A stretch of DNA of 64,000 nt from Pieris napi (lineage: Eukaryota > Arthropoda > Insecta > Lepidoptera > Pieridae), in NCBI RefSeq assembly GCF_905475465.1, contig NC_062243.1, forward strand, positions 12,920,267-12,984,266. Reading direction: 5' to 3'. The notes under the pieces are model-generated. The model searched no databases. It saw only the letters and a program-made list of their open reading frames with translations, and was not told where the DNA came from. Shown here piece after piece: positions 18,991 through 30,287 of the stretch. Both the position numbers and the translations under genes were made by a program. Within the stretch, counting starts at the first letter, position 1. The number at the start of each line of letters is the position of its first letter.

Positions 18991-19827
18991 CCCGAATGCC
19001 CCGTTGAGCGACTCCCGGTCGAGTCGAGTGCAGAGAGATATCGATTGATCCGGTCGCGATGCGTTTTTGTGGAAATTCTATTTTTTAACTTTGATATCTT
19101 TCTGTCCTCCTTCCGACTCTGGGGACGTTCCACGACCGGAATACTTGTCGGAGTGCGCTTCTAGGATAACGTTAGGTTCGTAGGCCATAGTTCAATTGTT
19201 CGCCCGGTCCGTGTACGTCGCGTACGTCGTGTCCGCCACGAGTCGGACGTTATTAAAAAGAAAGCTCTATTTGTTGATTGATTGCTAACTTTAATTAAAG
19301 ATTAAAGAATTAGCAGAATAGACTGCCCGGCAGAGCTGTCTATTTATAAAATGTACGGCTCGTAGCAGTCACGGTCCGTATTCTATATAGAGACCGAGCG
19401 ATACTTAATAGAGATGCGTATCGATAGGTGTCCCCTCCCGGTAACTGTTTAAGAATAGTTGTAGGCCTCGGCCCTTCGCACTAAATGTAAAAGTGCACAG
19501 TAGTGTGGTGTAATCGTATAAAATAAATAAAGCTAAGCCTAGTTTTAATTCCTCTTCGGATCCTCGTTTTATCATTTTTCTATTCTATTTACGACTTTGC
19601 CGATGTTTTGATATTTGTGATGTGAAGACATTGCCGAAGTATGAGATTTTGTGTCCATTTATGTATGGATAATAAATTAATATTAAAATATATGGTGTTT
19701 TATTTATTTCTACCCAAATTTGGATTGACATGAAAATATCATTTCTCTTTATACTATTTCCAAGAAATTCATTTCAGTTCGAATTATTCGAGCTCATTTG
19801 TTTATGCATGATATGTTACCTCATAAT

Positions 19828-20494
19828 CATTGATATACAAAAAACCCAAGATGCACACTCAACGTCAAAAAAACGTCCTCAAAAAATGAGCGCAACATTC
19901 TAAATTGTGCGCTCATTTCAAATAGTCTCGCGTCTAATAAGTGGAGTCGATGTTATTTATTTGTGTGTTTTTTTTTATAAATATATTTATGGACTTTTGA
20001 ACTTTTTTGTGTGTAGTTTTTGACAAATATATTTACGCTATATAAAGTGTAGGTCAGGAGGTAGCCAATTTAACATTTATTTTTAATTTAAATAAAAAAC
20101 TTTTTAACCGGATTAAAGTTATGTATTATTAAAAATTTACAACTATTTAACATCCAACACCTTTTGTCTTCAGTCACCGTGACCACGCACGCTGTAAAGC
20201 ACCCGAAAAGTCGGATAAATTTAAAATTATGTTAAATAGTTGTAAATAAAAAAGTCATGTTCGACTCCACTCAATACCATTGTCCTACCGACCACGGTCG
20301 GTCGTAAAATTTTATTGCTACGTATACACTGCGTTGTAATAACAACTTTAAGCAATTCGCGTAAGGTTTATTTTGCAATAATATACGCTTGTAACATATA
20401 CTGTTATAGAAAGGGACAGAAATAGTGTGTCGGGACACTTTCGAGCGTTACTTTTATTCGAGACTGTGCATCTTGGGTTTTTTGTATATCAATG
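19828..20494. mobile_element. hAT-like MITE, 667 bp, with 8-bp target duplication
   Basis: Perfect 30-bp terminal inverted repeats (19828-19857 and 20465-20494, outer end CATTGATATAC) are flanked by the direct repeat CTCATAAT (19820-19827 and 20495-20502). An 8-bp duplication fits the hAT superfamily. There is no coding frame, so it is non-autonomous. Inside is a second perfect 19-bp inverted repeat (20135-20153 / 20229-20247) around a GC-richer core that includes GTCACCGTGAC. The segment at 20092-20120 also resembles part of the repeat at 31004-31060. Confidence 0.88.
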
Positions 20495-20829
20495 CTCATA
20501 ATATAGTATTGTCTTCTATTGACATAACTTTTACACATTTAAAGAAAACACTTTCGGTAAAAAAAGTTTTCTTTAAATCTCATAATATTTAGTAATTAAC
20601 CGATCGTGTCTTACATAGATACGTATTTATTTCTTTTTATATCAGGTGTCAAACGCATTTACTAAAGTCCAGGGATTCGGTCTATTTCATGCTGTGCTAG
20701 AGGTATCCGGGTACATATATGTTTAGCACTTTCTAAATTCTACTTTTAATTAAATAACAAATAATAATAGTAATTTTTAGGTACTCGCTATAAATAATAA
20801 TGTCAACCGACCTCAATAATTGTATTTTT

Positions 20830-21045
20830 TTAAATGATGTTAAGTGATACCGCCGCCCATGGACCCTCTCTATACCAAAGGGCTCGCGTGTACGCTTTAT
20901 TCTTGAAAGACCCTAAGTCGAATTGGTTCTGAAATACTTCAGTGGGCATCTGGTACCACATAGTGGTGGTGCGCGGGAAAAACTGCCTTAAAAAACGCTC
21001 AGTTGTGGAACCACGGGCGTCGATGTGATTCGGGTGGAAATTCGT
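20830..21045 (+). repeat. Lepidopteran interspersed repeat (GTTAAGTGAT..CCCATGGAC type)
   Basis: Contains GATGTTAAGTGATACCGCC then GCCCATGGAC, and a degenerate downstream part. Relatives are at 59490-59640 (plus), 39300-39450 (minus) and 40770-40980 (minus). I recall this motif as very abundant in Lepidoptera. The class is uncertain and there is no coding frame. Confidence 0.6.
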
Positions 21046-21049
21046 ATTC

Positions 21050-23560
21050 TAAAATAAATAAAATATGTTTATTATGGAACATAAGATACATGTATCACTT
21101 ATTCCACGTCATTAAATTTCAATTTGTAGGCATCCCTACTCATCGGCAAAGAAGACAGAGGGTGTAGGCCGAGAGAAAAAGCCGGCGTAAAAAACTCTCG
21201 GTACTCTTTTAAAATATCAAATCATCAAATAACACTTATTTTAAAAAAAATATCGCAAATTAATTAGAGGTAGCCTGTCTAGCACTAGTCCCAGGCCCTT
21301 TTATCAACTAGATAATCGTTGACTTTATAGTAAGCCTTTTTACACAGCTTTTCTTTGATACATTTCTTAAATTTATTGAAAGGCAGAGATAAAAGAGCCT
21401 CTGGGATTTTATTAAAGAAGAGTATCCCTTTCCCCAAAAAAGAATTACTAACTTTGGATAGTCTAGTACGGGGAAATTGCAGCCTGCGTTTGTTCCGTGT
21501 ATTAACATTGTGCGTATGTTCTATTCTAGTCAACTTATCACTATTTTTGTATACATACATAATATTTTCATAAATATATTGCGAGGGAAAGGTAAGTATA
21601 TTAATTTCCTTGAATTTATCTCTAAGAGATTCCCTACATTTTAAATTATAGATTGCACGAATAGCCCTCTTCTGCAGGATGAAAATAGTTTCGACATCAG
21701 CAGCATGACCCCATAAGCCATAAGTCATTAAGCTATGAAAGTAACTAAAATAAACAAGTCTAGCTGTATCGACATCAGTTAGTGAGCGAATTTTTTTAAC
21801 CGCGTAGGCTGCAGAACTAAGTCTCTTCGCCAATCCGTTAATATGAGGGGACCACTGAAGTTTTGAATCCATGGTGATTCCGAGAAATACAGTTGTATCA
21901 TCCAGATTCAATTCCTCATCGTTTATAATTGGTCTAGTATCCATAACCCTTGCATTTTTTGCAGAAAATTTAAGGCATTTTGTCTTTTTTGCATTAAGTA
22001 GAAGGTTATTCATACTAAACCAATGGACAATCGAAGATAGAGCATTGTTTACATCGTCAAAATTTGTTATTTGTCGTTTGATTTTAAAAATCAAGGACGT
22101 GTCATCAGCAAACAAAACTATCTGATGTTTTCTTCCTACCATAAAAGGTAGATCATTTATATAAACAAGAAAGAGGAAAGGGCCAAGAATTGAGCCCTGT
22201 GGTACCCCCATATCTACTTCCGACCCAGAGGACCTCTTACCATTCACTTCAACCTTCTGAGTTCTTCCGTGTAAATAAGAAGTCAGAAGATTCAGTGCGG
22301 TATTCTTGATGCCATAGTGACGGAGTTTCCCGATTAAGGTCTCGTGTTGGACACAATCAAATGCTTTGGATAGGTCGCAGAAAACACCTAAAGCGTCATG
22401 CGACTCCTCCCAAGCCTTAACTATATATCTATATAACTCAACACCGGCATCGGCTGTCGAGCGACCCTTGGTAAAACCGAACTGATTATTATGTAATAAT
22501 TTGTTTACGTTAAAATGACTTACCAGTTGATGTAATATAATTTTTTCAAATATTTTACTACAAGTAGGTAGTACGGAAATTGGTCTAAAGTTACTGGGGT
22601 CGGACATACTACCTGCTTTAAATAAAGGAATAACTTTACTATGTTTCATTAGATCGGGAAACTCGCCACTTTTAATACAATTGTTGAAAATTATAGCTAG
22701 ATGGGGAGCAATTACATCAATAATGCTACTAATTATTTTTACAGAAATACCCCAAAGATCGGTAGTGTTCTTAATGTCTATTGTTCTAAATATCCTAACT
22801 ATATCGTCGGCACCAATGGGTCGGAATGTAAAACTGACCTTGCACTCGTTTACATTATCTTTAAGCAGCGATTCAGCGAGGGCGGGAGATGATTAAGGAG
22901 ACTTAGTAGTCGAAATTGGAATGTCAGAAAAGTACTTATCAAAAACAATCGCTATCTCTTCATTAGATTTGATTTTAGTGTTATCGACACATAGTTCGAT
23001 GTCTTGATTGCGACCCCTGACTCTTCCAGTTTCACTATCAATTATCTTCCAAGTCATTTTAGTTTTATTGGTACTATTTTTAATCTTGTTTTTGATATTT
23101 AAGGACTTGGCCGCGTAACAAACTTTCTTAAATAATTTCGAATAATTTCGAACATAAAGAATACATTCTTCATTATGATTGTATGACTTTTCAGCGTAAA
23201 GGTCATACAACCGTCGTCTACTTTTATAAATTCCCGCTGTCGCCCAATCACTAAACGATTTACACTGCGAATGAGAGACTTTCTTTGGGGTAAAGATGGT
23301 GTTAAACTCTTTATTAATACAATCACTTAGATTGTTGTATTGTGTATCAACGGTAGTACCTACCGGTAATAAAGGTAGGCGTTTACCTATATTATGTCTA
23401 AATCTCACCATTCGCTTTTTATTTACTGGAACAAACACACTGCTCTTATTTACTTGTTTCACCACTTTACATTTTAGCGCCACTACCTGTATGTCCAATG
23501 ATGAAACTCAGCTGCAGGTATTAAGTAATCCGAACAACTACTCTGAAAACTTCGTGGTAA
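21050..23560 (-). mobile_element. CR1-like LINE, 5'-truncated
   Basis: Minus-strand LINE with the C-terminal 737 or so codons of its endonuclease/RT protein, a 3'UTR and an A/T-rich tail near 21050. The 3'UTR has a 7-bp stem (21169-21175 / 21195-21201, CCGAGAG/CTCTCGG) of the kind used for template recognition. The endonuclease domain is missing. It appears to interrupt the interspersed repeat ending at 21045. Confidence 0.8.
21285..23498 (-). pseudogene. CR1-like reverse transcriptase, one stop codon
   Basis: One minus-strand frame runs from about 23498 to the stop at 21285. It is interrupted only by TAA at 22893-22895. The upstream 201 codons are the linker between endonuclease and RT, rich in K, S and N. 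The downstream part includes the RT core, with VPQGSILGP and F-A-D-D (counting from ATG 22649, residues 180-183), and a C-terminal tail ending KVNDYLVDKRAWD. That tail is like those of lepidopteran CR1/Zenon elements, from memory. Because the two halves are in the same frame, this copy has one point lesion plus the 5' truncation. It cannot make a complete protein. Confidence 0.85.
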
Positions 23561-23940
23561 ATGCGGTAGAAGATGAGTGACCCAGCATCTCTACACAACG
23601 ACAAGGTTGGTTGTATACTGTAAAGTGGAAGGAGCTGGTATTGGGGAGCTCCCGTGCAGAGGTGATAACAGTACACAGAGGCTTTCCAATAATCCAAAAT
23701 GATCGCGAAACTGGACGTCAAATCAACGTATGTCAACGCCAAGTATTCCGATGCTGGCTGTGGTTAAGAAGAGTGTCTTCTTGGTATTAAATTGGACTAG
23801 ATTTAGTCTAGTCCCCAGTCCGAAACTCCACGTCATAGATTTTCGACTTCAAACACAAGTTTGTTCCGGAAGTCATCGACAACTACCCGAGAAATACCTG
23901 CATGGCCAGTGTACCTAAATAGATTTAATAATTAATTCTG
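23561..23940. other. Unassigned segment between two LINEs
   Basis: Moderate GC, with only short frames on either strand (the longest are about 60-75 codons) and none with a recognisable domain. It is probably a relic of an older repeat into which the neighbouring LINEs inserted. Confidence 0.3.
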
Positions 23941-24524
23941 ATTTAAATAAAAAAAAATAAAAAAAAATCTTTATTTTTCTCCACAATCTAGGTTTAAGGT
24001 TTAAGAATAACTTTATTTCTCATAAGAATTGCATACAAAATTCACTTACTGAGAAACACATATTTAAAACTAAGATTAAAAATTAGAAATTAGAGCGCAC
24101 AGATGTAGGTACATATATAAAATAACAAAACAGAACAGCACCAAAAATGTGGGTAGACATAATAAACTTAATAAACTTGATCAGTCAACCAAGCAAAACA
24201 CGGATGTACGAATTTGAGTATTTACTAGATGTGGCATTGATGGCATAGTCTGATATAACAAGTTTACATTGATTATTTTAATTTTTTTCCATAACACTAT
24301 TTTATTTTTAGTTTATTCCTATATTTATATATTTAGGGCATGTACAAGGTTTATAAAACATTTTTACAAACTAAAATCACTTTTAGGCAGATTTTGGTCA
24401 ATATCAAATACAATTCTTTAACACCGTGAGGAGTGTTAGTTTAAAGTTCTTTAGACATTAAACATTTCAAGTGTTATCGCATTCCTGTCAATATATATAT
24501 ATATACATATTATATTTTAATCAC

Positions 24525-27398
24525 TTATTTGTATGTAATTAATGTGTAAGTTTTTAGAAGCTTTTTAAATCGGGCATAATTTTGTTCCGCTTTTATAACT
24601 GATGGTAACTTATTATAAATTGTACCACCTTCATACTCCAAACTTCTTTTGCCATAGTTAGTTCTAGGAGGGCGGGTCACCAAGTAACTAGCACGTCTTA
24701 AGTTAATATTTCGTGTTTGTTGTTTGGTTAAAAATTTTATATTAGAATTAATTTCCCTATTTAATATTTTGCGTACTAGAATACAAGTGTAGTATGTGTA
24801 CGTTTGTTTAATATTCATTAATTTTGTTTCCTCGTATATCCTTTCAGTAGGCGTCCGAAGTTTATAGTTAAATAAGTTTTTAATCAATCTATTCAGAGTT
24901 CTCTGGATAGGATCCAAATTACTCTTTGCTGCAGTACCCCAGACCTCAATGAGGTAGTCGACATGAGGCTTAACCAGAGAATTATAGATCAGATACCGCA
25001 CTTTCTGTGGGAGACAATTTGTTATGTTTCGCAGTGCCCCTGTGAGTGGAGTTAGTTTAAGTTTAATTTTTTCTAGATGTGGCTTCCAAGTTAGGTTACT
25101 ATCCAAAATAAGTCCGAGATATTTTTCTTTAGGTTTTCGTTCAAGTATTTTTCCGTCTATTTTAAGTTCGAAATTATTATTTATTTTTTTATTTTTTGCT
25201 GCAAAAATAACATAATTTGTTTTTGTAATATTAATAGTTAAAAGATTTGATTGAAACCACTCATTTAACAGATTAAGATCATTTTGAGCGTCGGCTATTA
25301 GAGCTTCGATCGAGTTTCCAAAGTAAAAGAGACTTGTGTCGTCTGCATAAAGGGAGATGTCACCTTTGAGACCCAAATCACTGATACTGTTAATATAAAT
25401 GAGGAACATGAGGGGGCCTAATATTGATCCCTGGGGAACGCCAAAATTCAGGATACAGGAATTGCTTTCATATTCACCTATTTTTACTATTTGTTTTCGG
25501 TTCTCCATATATGATTTAAAAATTTCAAGTGCTTTGCCTGTAACACCGGTAAGTTTTAGTTTTTGTAATAATTTTTCATGACTAATGGTGTCAAAGGCTT
25601 TTTTTAGATCGATAAATATACCTAAGGCAACTTGTTTTTGATCAATTTTATTTTTAATTTTGGTTACGAGGTCAATTGTGGCAGCGAGAGTATTTGATTG
25701 AGCTCTAAAGCCATATTGTTTTCGGTAAAAGAAACCTTTTGAATTAAGGAATGACTCTAATTGGTTATAAAGAATCTTCTCAAAGACCTTAGAAAGCACT
25801 GGGAGAACTGATATAGGGCGATAATTGCACGGGTCAAGCTTACTTCCGGCTTTATGAATTGGTACAACTTTTGCAACCTTTAACTCGTTGGGAAAAATAC
25901 CTCGTGCCAAATGATAGTTAATGCAGACTGTTAGTTCCGTGGCAATAATGTCTTTTACGCATTTAATTGATTTTGTACTAATACCATCAATGCCAGATGC
26001 AGTGTTACAGTCCAAATTTTTAATTATGGTAATAACTTCTTTCGTGGTTACTGGTTTCAGAAATCGCAATTCTGTTCTATCAGTTAGACTACACTCTTCT
26101 AAAATTTGAGGTACTTTTGATTTTTTAGAAATCATATTTGCTAGGGTTGAGCCAATAGTCGAAAAATATGAGTTAAAACTTTCACATATTTCTTTTTTGT
26201 CCGTAATAGTACCAGCTGCCGTTTCAAGTTTGTCTGGTCCAGGTCTGTCATGCACTTTGTTTTTAGCTAAGTCATTTATAAGTCTCCACATTTTTCGTGG
26301 TTTACTAGAATTTTCTTCAAACCTCTTCAGATAATATTCACTTTTCGCTTTTCTTATATTGTGTGATACTCTTGCTTTAATATGTTCGTACTCTGCTTTT
26401 AATTTCGTGTCCACCGCATTTGATTTATATTTTTGCCATAATATGTTCTTGCTATTTATCTCTTCTAATAGTTCTTTTTTAATCCAGTCTTGCCGCGGAG
26501 GATTCAATGTTTTAAATTTTGTGATTCTGCACTTATTTAAACAGGATTTCAGTTTCCCTGCCAATTCATCATACTCTACGTCTTCATGATTTTTAGGATA
26601 TTCATCCAGGCATCGATAAAGTTTGGTGAAGTCAACTGCGTTGTATTGCTGTTTTATGATAGTTGGTGGTTGGTATTGCTTTATCTCTAAAAGTATTTGT
26701 TTGTGGTCAGACATTGAAGATTCCGTAGTGATAAAATGAAAATTATTTTCACTTAAATTACAAGATACATGGTCTAACATTGTCCTGGTTGAGGTTGTTT
26801 CGCGGGTACAGTGTTTTGGGCTTATTTTGTTCAGGATTTTGTAGTTGTTCTCTTTTAAGGTGTTCTTATATTTGCGTGTCGCTGAGTCCGGGTTGAGTAA
26901 GTCCAGGTTGTAATCGCCAAAGACTATTGTTCGTTTCAATTTGTGTAATTGTTGTGAATATATCTCGAGAAAGTTATCCATTTTTATTTTATTAGGCTTA
27001 TAAATGGCACCGATATTTAGAGAGAATTTTTCCACGTATACCCAGAGATAATGAGTATCATCGACGCATTTTTCTTCAACAAGGTGATGTTTGAGATTGT
27101 TGTACACAAATATTGACACTCCACCGCCCCTTTTATTTTCTCTATAATTAAAGTAATGGGTATAGGAGGGTATCTGGAGCATTTTTGCCTCATCTTCACT
27201 CTTAATCCAAGTTTCCGTTAGTATAATGATATGTATGGTTACTTGTAAAGAAGCGATAATACATCTAAGCTCATCGAATTTTCCAGGTTTGACAATACTG
27301 CGAGAGTTGGCATAGAAAAATTTCAGAGATTTTTTTGTAAAAATAATATCTGTGTAATTGTTGGTTATTTGGTAAGTTATTTTCTCTTTGGACGTCAT
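24525..27398 (-). CDS. LINE ORF2: AP-like endonuclease and reverse transcriptase
   Basis: An open frame of 957 aa from ATG 27398. The apurinic-type endonuclease shows N31 (YANSRS), E62 (LTETW), D162 and N164 (FGDYNLD), and D231-H232 (SDHKQI), so its catalytic set is complete. The linker holds PRQDWIKKEL and KPRKMWRLI. The RT runs from about 505 to 760, with NYRPISVLP, F-I-D-L-K-K-A-F-D, GVPQGSILGP and the catalytic Y-A-D-D at 684-687. The C-terminal tail has YGKRSLEYEG-type residues seen in CR1 and Jockey relatives. No frameshift or stop was found. The protein would nick DNA and prime reverse transcription at the target. Confidence 0.95.
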   Translation of the reverse strand: MTSKEKITYQITNNYTDIIFTKKSLKFFYANSRSIVKPGKFDELRCIIASLQVTIHIIILTETWIKSEDEAKMLQIPSYTHYFNYRENKRGGGVSIFVYNNLKHHLVEEKCVDDTHYLWVYVEKFSLNIGAIYKPNKIKMDNFLEIYSQQLHKLKRTIVFGDYNLDLLNPDSATRKYKNTLKENNYKILNKISPKHCTRETTSTRTMLDHVSCNLSENNFHFITTESSMSDHKQILLEIKQYQPPTIIKQQYNAVDFTKLYRCLDEYPKNHEDVEYDELAGKLKSCLNKCRITKFKTLNPPRQDWIKKELLEEINSKNILWQKYKSNAVDTKLKAEYEHIKARVSHNIRKAKSEYYLKRFEENSSKPRKMWRLINDLAKNKVHDRPGPDKLETAAGTITDKKEICESFNSYFSTIGSTLANMISKKSKVPQILEECSLTDRTELRFLKPVTTKEVITIIKNLDCNTASGIDGISTKSIKCVKDIIATELTVCINYHLARGIFPNELKVAKVVPIHKAGSKLDPCNYRPISVLPVLSKVFEKILYNQLESFLNSKGFFYRKQYGFRAQSNTLAATIDLVTKIKNKIDQKQVALGIFIDLKKAFDTISHEKLLQKLKLTGVTGKALEIFKSYMENRKQIVKIGEYESNSCILNFGVPQGSILGPLMFLIYINSISDLGLKGDISLYADDTSLFYFGNSIEALIADAQNDLNLLNEWFQSNLLTINITKTNYVIFAAKNKKINNNFELKIDGKILERKPKEKYLGLILDSNLTWKPHLEKIKLKLTPLTGALRNITNCLPQKVRYLIYNSLVKPHVDYLIEVWGTAAKSNLDPIQRTLNRLIKNLFNYKLRTPTERIYEETKLMNIKQTYTYYTCILVRKILNREINSNIKFLTKQQTRNINLRRASYLVTRPPRTNYGKRSLEYEGGTIYNKLPSVIKAEQNYARFKKLLKTYTLITYK

Positions 27399-27463
27399 CA
27401 GTTTTTTGGAGTTTCCTTTATTGTTGTTTCTTGCGTTTATAAGTTCGGTTATATGAGGTAAAG

Positions 27464-28180
27464 CTAGTTTTTTGTAATTGTTGTAATTTTTGGTATGTTG
27501 TTTACATATTTTATAGTGAGATCTTTTTCACCCTTTTCGATCCTTAGGGCAAGTTCGTCTCGCAGACCTTTTAGCTGATCTCTTTGGTACGGGGTCATAT
27601 CTGAATAAACTCTAACGGGTTTACCAATTTTACTCTTGTTTTTTAAAATATCGGTAGCGGCGCGTTTATTCTCGAAGACGACTTTTATCGGACGTGGCTG
27701 TGAGGGGTTAACGACTGCCGGTTTACCTAAGCGAAACACATGCACTATCTTGGGGTCAGGGATTGGTATTGGATTGAAGGCGTCAGCTATCTTAGCTTTG
27801 TCGTAATCCTTTCTTTCCTCTGAAGAACATGATTTTAATTCCGGTATACCAAACACAATAACATTGCAACTGCGCTTCTTTCTCTCCTCTATTTCATTTA
27901 TAACAGTATCCAAGTTGACAATGGACGGTTGAGTGGTCTTCAGAACCTCGACCTCTTGTTGGAGCTCAGTAACCAATCTACGCAACTCTGGAACTTGTCT
28001 TAAACCGGTCTCACAGTCATTACAAAGATACGATAGTTTGTGCGTCTGAAGTCCAAAGACACGCAGTTCGGTCGCAGAAAGACCGTTGCATTTGTTACAA
28101 ATGAGTCGGCAACACCCTTTGCAAGTTACTTTGACATTTTTCTCGTCCATTTTAGCAAGACACTTAAAACATTGAGACAT
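27464..28180 (-). CDS. LINE ORF1: zinc-finger nucleic-acid-binding protein
   Basis: 238 aa from ATG 28180 (the frame extends a few codons upstream only with a TTG start). The N-terminus is a PHD-like C/H cluster: CFKC...CKGCCRLICNKC...LCNDC over the first 55 residues or so. A short coiled region follows (RRLVTELQQEVEVLKTT). The rest contains RKKRSCNVIVFGIPE and KIVHVFRLGKP, which resemble the RRM-like fold of CR1-type ORF1 proteins. It likely binds the element RNA. It has no CCHC knuckles of the Jockey kind. Confidence 0.82.
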   Translation of the reverse strand: MSQCFKCLAKMDEKNVKVTCKGCCRLICNKCNGLSATELRVFGLQTHKLSYLCNDCETGLRQVPELRRLVTELQQEVEVLKTTQPSIVNLDTVINEIEERKKRSCNVIVFGIPELKSCSSEERKDYDKAKIADAFNPIPIPDPKIVHVFRLGKPAVVNPSQPRPIKVVFENKRAATDILKNKSKIGKPVRVYSDMTPYQRDQLKGLRDELALRIEKGEKDLTIKYVNNIPKITTITKN

Positions 28181-28500
28181 GATGGGACTCTTTAATGTCA
28201 ATATATTTATTTTATTTTTTTTTCTTTGTTTTTTGAGGGTAGGTCTTTTATAGCACTTTTAAATTACTAATTTTTAGAGTGTTACACAACAATAGCTATG
28301 TTTCCAATAGTTCTAGGACAAGTTAAAAGTTTTCTCCAAATCACATACACTTTTCACTACAATCGCGCGTATACAACCATATAATTAAAATAAAAAACAC
28401 AGGAGCTGCGTAATACGATGTTGACAGGTTGACGACGCGGCGAGTACCTTACTACCTACTCTTACATTGATATTAACTAAATATTAAGAAACAGATATAT

Positions 28501-28719
28501 TGTCGCAAGGAAACATTATAAGATTGTGAGAGACTGGTGACTGAACTAAGCAGGGCTTGTATCTCAGACCACCAGCCTCTCCCCACATGGTGTAAAAAGT
28601 AACCAGTAACAAGAGTAAATTATTAATAAGGACATTTTACAGATGTAACATGGAGAAAAGAGGTACCTAATTAAAATATGTAGGTGTGCAATCGCGCCGA
28701 TATAACATCCGTGCTAATT
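28501..28719. other. Junction between two LINEs
   Basis: No coding frame. This may be LINE 5'UTR or older flank. Confidence 0.3.
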
Positions 28720-30287
28720 ATTATATATATTATTATATATATATATATATATTAGTACTTAGATAAATATATATATATTAGTACTTAGATAAATAGATAA
28801 CAGTACATAAATAAGTATAAAAATAAATAGTAAATCAAAAATAAGCTATAAATTGTAGGTTAGACCATTGGTTGGATTAAGTTTTCAGTCTCTTCATAGT
28901 TGAGACCTTGTATGTAGGCAGTGACCTTCTTTTTACAACTGAAGGATAAGAGTAAGTGAATATTCAGCTTGCGATTTAGTTTGTTGTAAATAAAAGGGCC
29001 GAGGTAACAGTAGAAGCGGTGGGAAAAGGCAGTGTAGAGAGAAGGAAGGTGAACAGGGGGTGGGCGGCGAGCAGATCGAGAGGAAGAAGGACTAGGTTTA
29101 TGTTCGTGATGCTGTTTGAGGGCTGTGTTTAGGATGAACAGTTGACGTACTGTAAGTATCTGAGCTTCCTGATAGAGGGTGAAAGTAGGGAAAAGAATGG
29201 GTTTGAATAAGCAAACTTTTAGAAGAGCCCTCTGGGCACGTTCCAGGGACAGCAGATGGGTTTTGGCTGCACCACCCCAAGTGGTGATAGCATATAATAA
29301 AACAGATTGACATAATGCTAAATACATCATTCTGACTATATGAGGCTCGGCAACATGACGAATTTTCTTAAAGATAAACATGAGTTTGCGGACTCTACCA
29401 CACATATTCATAAGATGGGCCTGAAACGTGAGTCGACTATCTAGTGTGATGCCAAGATACTTAACCGTACAACCTCTCTTCAATGTAGCGCAAGAGCATG
29501 GAACAGAAGGAACAGAAGAATGTATATGGGCAGTTAAGGAATACGGGATTAAGGCTATGGGAGGAGTATATATGGAGAAGGTAAGATAGCAAGTTTTCTC
29601 TATATTAAGAGTTAATAAATTTTGGCGCAGCCAACACGAAACGATATCAAATCCGGTCTGTGCATAAGAGAAAGCTTCCCTCCAGCTTTTTGCAGAGAAA
29701 ACAAGAGCAGTATCGTCGGCGTAAGAGACCAATTTGCAATTAGGTATTTTCAGGGAACACAGATCATTCATGTACACTAGGAACAGCGTAGGACCAAGAA
29801 TGCTGCCCTGGGGGACTCCGAATTCCACTGGAAGGTAAGAGCTGACATGGCCATCTACCACTACACATTGACTCCGACCGCTGAGGTAACTTTTAAATAA
29901 GGAAAGTTGAACTCCTCTCACTCCAAGCGCTTCCAGTTTCTGTAGAAGGATTTGGGCCGAGACAGTGTCGAATGCCTTCGCGAGGTCTAAGAATATGCCC
30001 AGACACTTCCTATGGCTGTCCAAGTTCCTAACTATGTGATCGGTTAATTCATGGATGGCATCCGATGAAGATCTTTTAGCTCTGAAACCGAATTGGTTCG
30101 GAGAAAGTAATTGTTTATCTTCCAGATAACTAACGAGACGTTTGTTTATTAGGCGTTCAAGGATCTTGGACAGTGCTGACAGAATAGAGATGGGGCGATA
30201 GTTGTCGACACTGCCACGGTTGCCGGATTTGAAAATGGGATGCACTATTGGCTTTTTAAAAGCGGATGGGAAGATTCCCGTACGCAT
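28720..30287 (-). mobile_element. 5'-truncated LINE with an AT-rich tandem tail
   Basis: Minus-strand element cut at the start of the RT domain. Its 3' end (lowest coordinates) is a run of AT dinucleotides and a doubled unit TTAGTACTTAGATAAATA (about 28751-28795), the kind of short tandem 3' tail seen in CR1-type LINEs. No clear target duplication was found. Confidence 0.75.
28860..30287 (-). pseudogene. Reverse transcriptase fragment of a truncated LINE
   Basis: An open frame of 475 codons from ATG 30287, but it lacks the endonuclease, so it is not a functional ORF2. Visible are NYRPISILS (29-37), L-D-L-A-K-A-F-D (100-107), GVPQGSILGP, and the catalytic Y-A-D-D at 189-192, then a C-terminal tail with YSGR-type residues and a basic SRSARRPPP. 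It differs clearly in sequence from the two LINEs at 21-28 kb, so it is a third family. The open frame suggests a young insertion. Confidence 0.85.

Larger units (their letters stand above)
18701..19695 (+). other. arm 3'UTR
   Basis: Follows the TAG at 18698-18700. It has two candidate polyadenylation signals, AATAAA at 19522-19527 and at 19671-19676. The second is followed by a T/G-rich stretch. It includes the perfect palindrome at 18873-18925 and a GA tract directly after it. Confidence 0.7.
23945..28500 (-). mobile_element. Full-length CR1-group LINE
   Basis: Minus-strand non-LTR element with ORF1 (28180-27464) and ORF2 (27398-24525) both open, about 65 bp apart. The 5' end is not sharply defined (about 28250-28500). 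The 3' side has an AT microsatellite (24497-24515) and ends either near 24015 (AATAAAGTTATTC on the minus strand) or at the A/T tract at 23945-23985. It may be competent for transposition. Confidence 0.85.

Noticed and set aside
28731..28795. Short tandem units that might be a CRISPR array
   Set aside because: AT microsatellite and a doubled LINE tail, with no spacers; the genome is eukaryotic.
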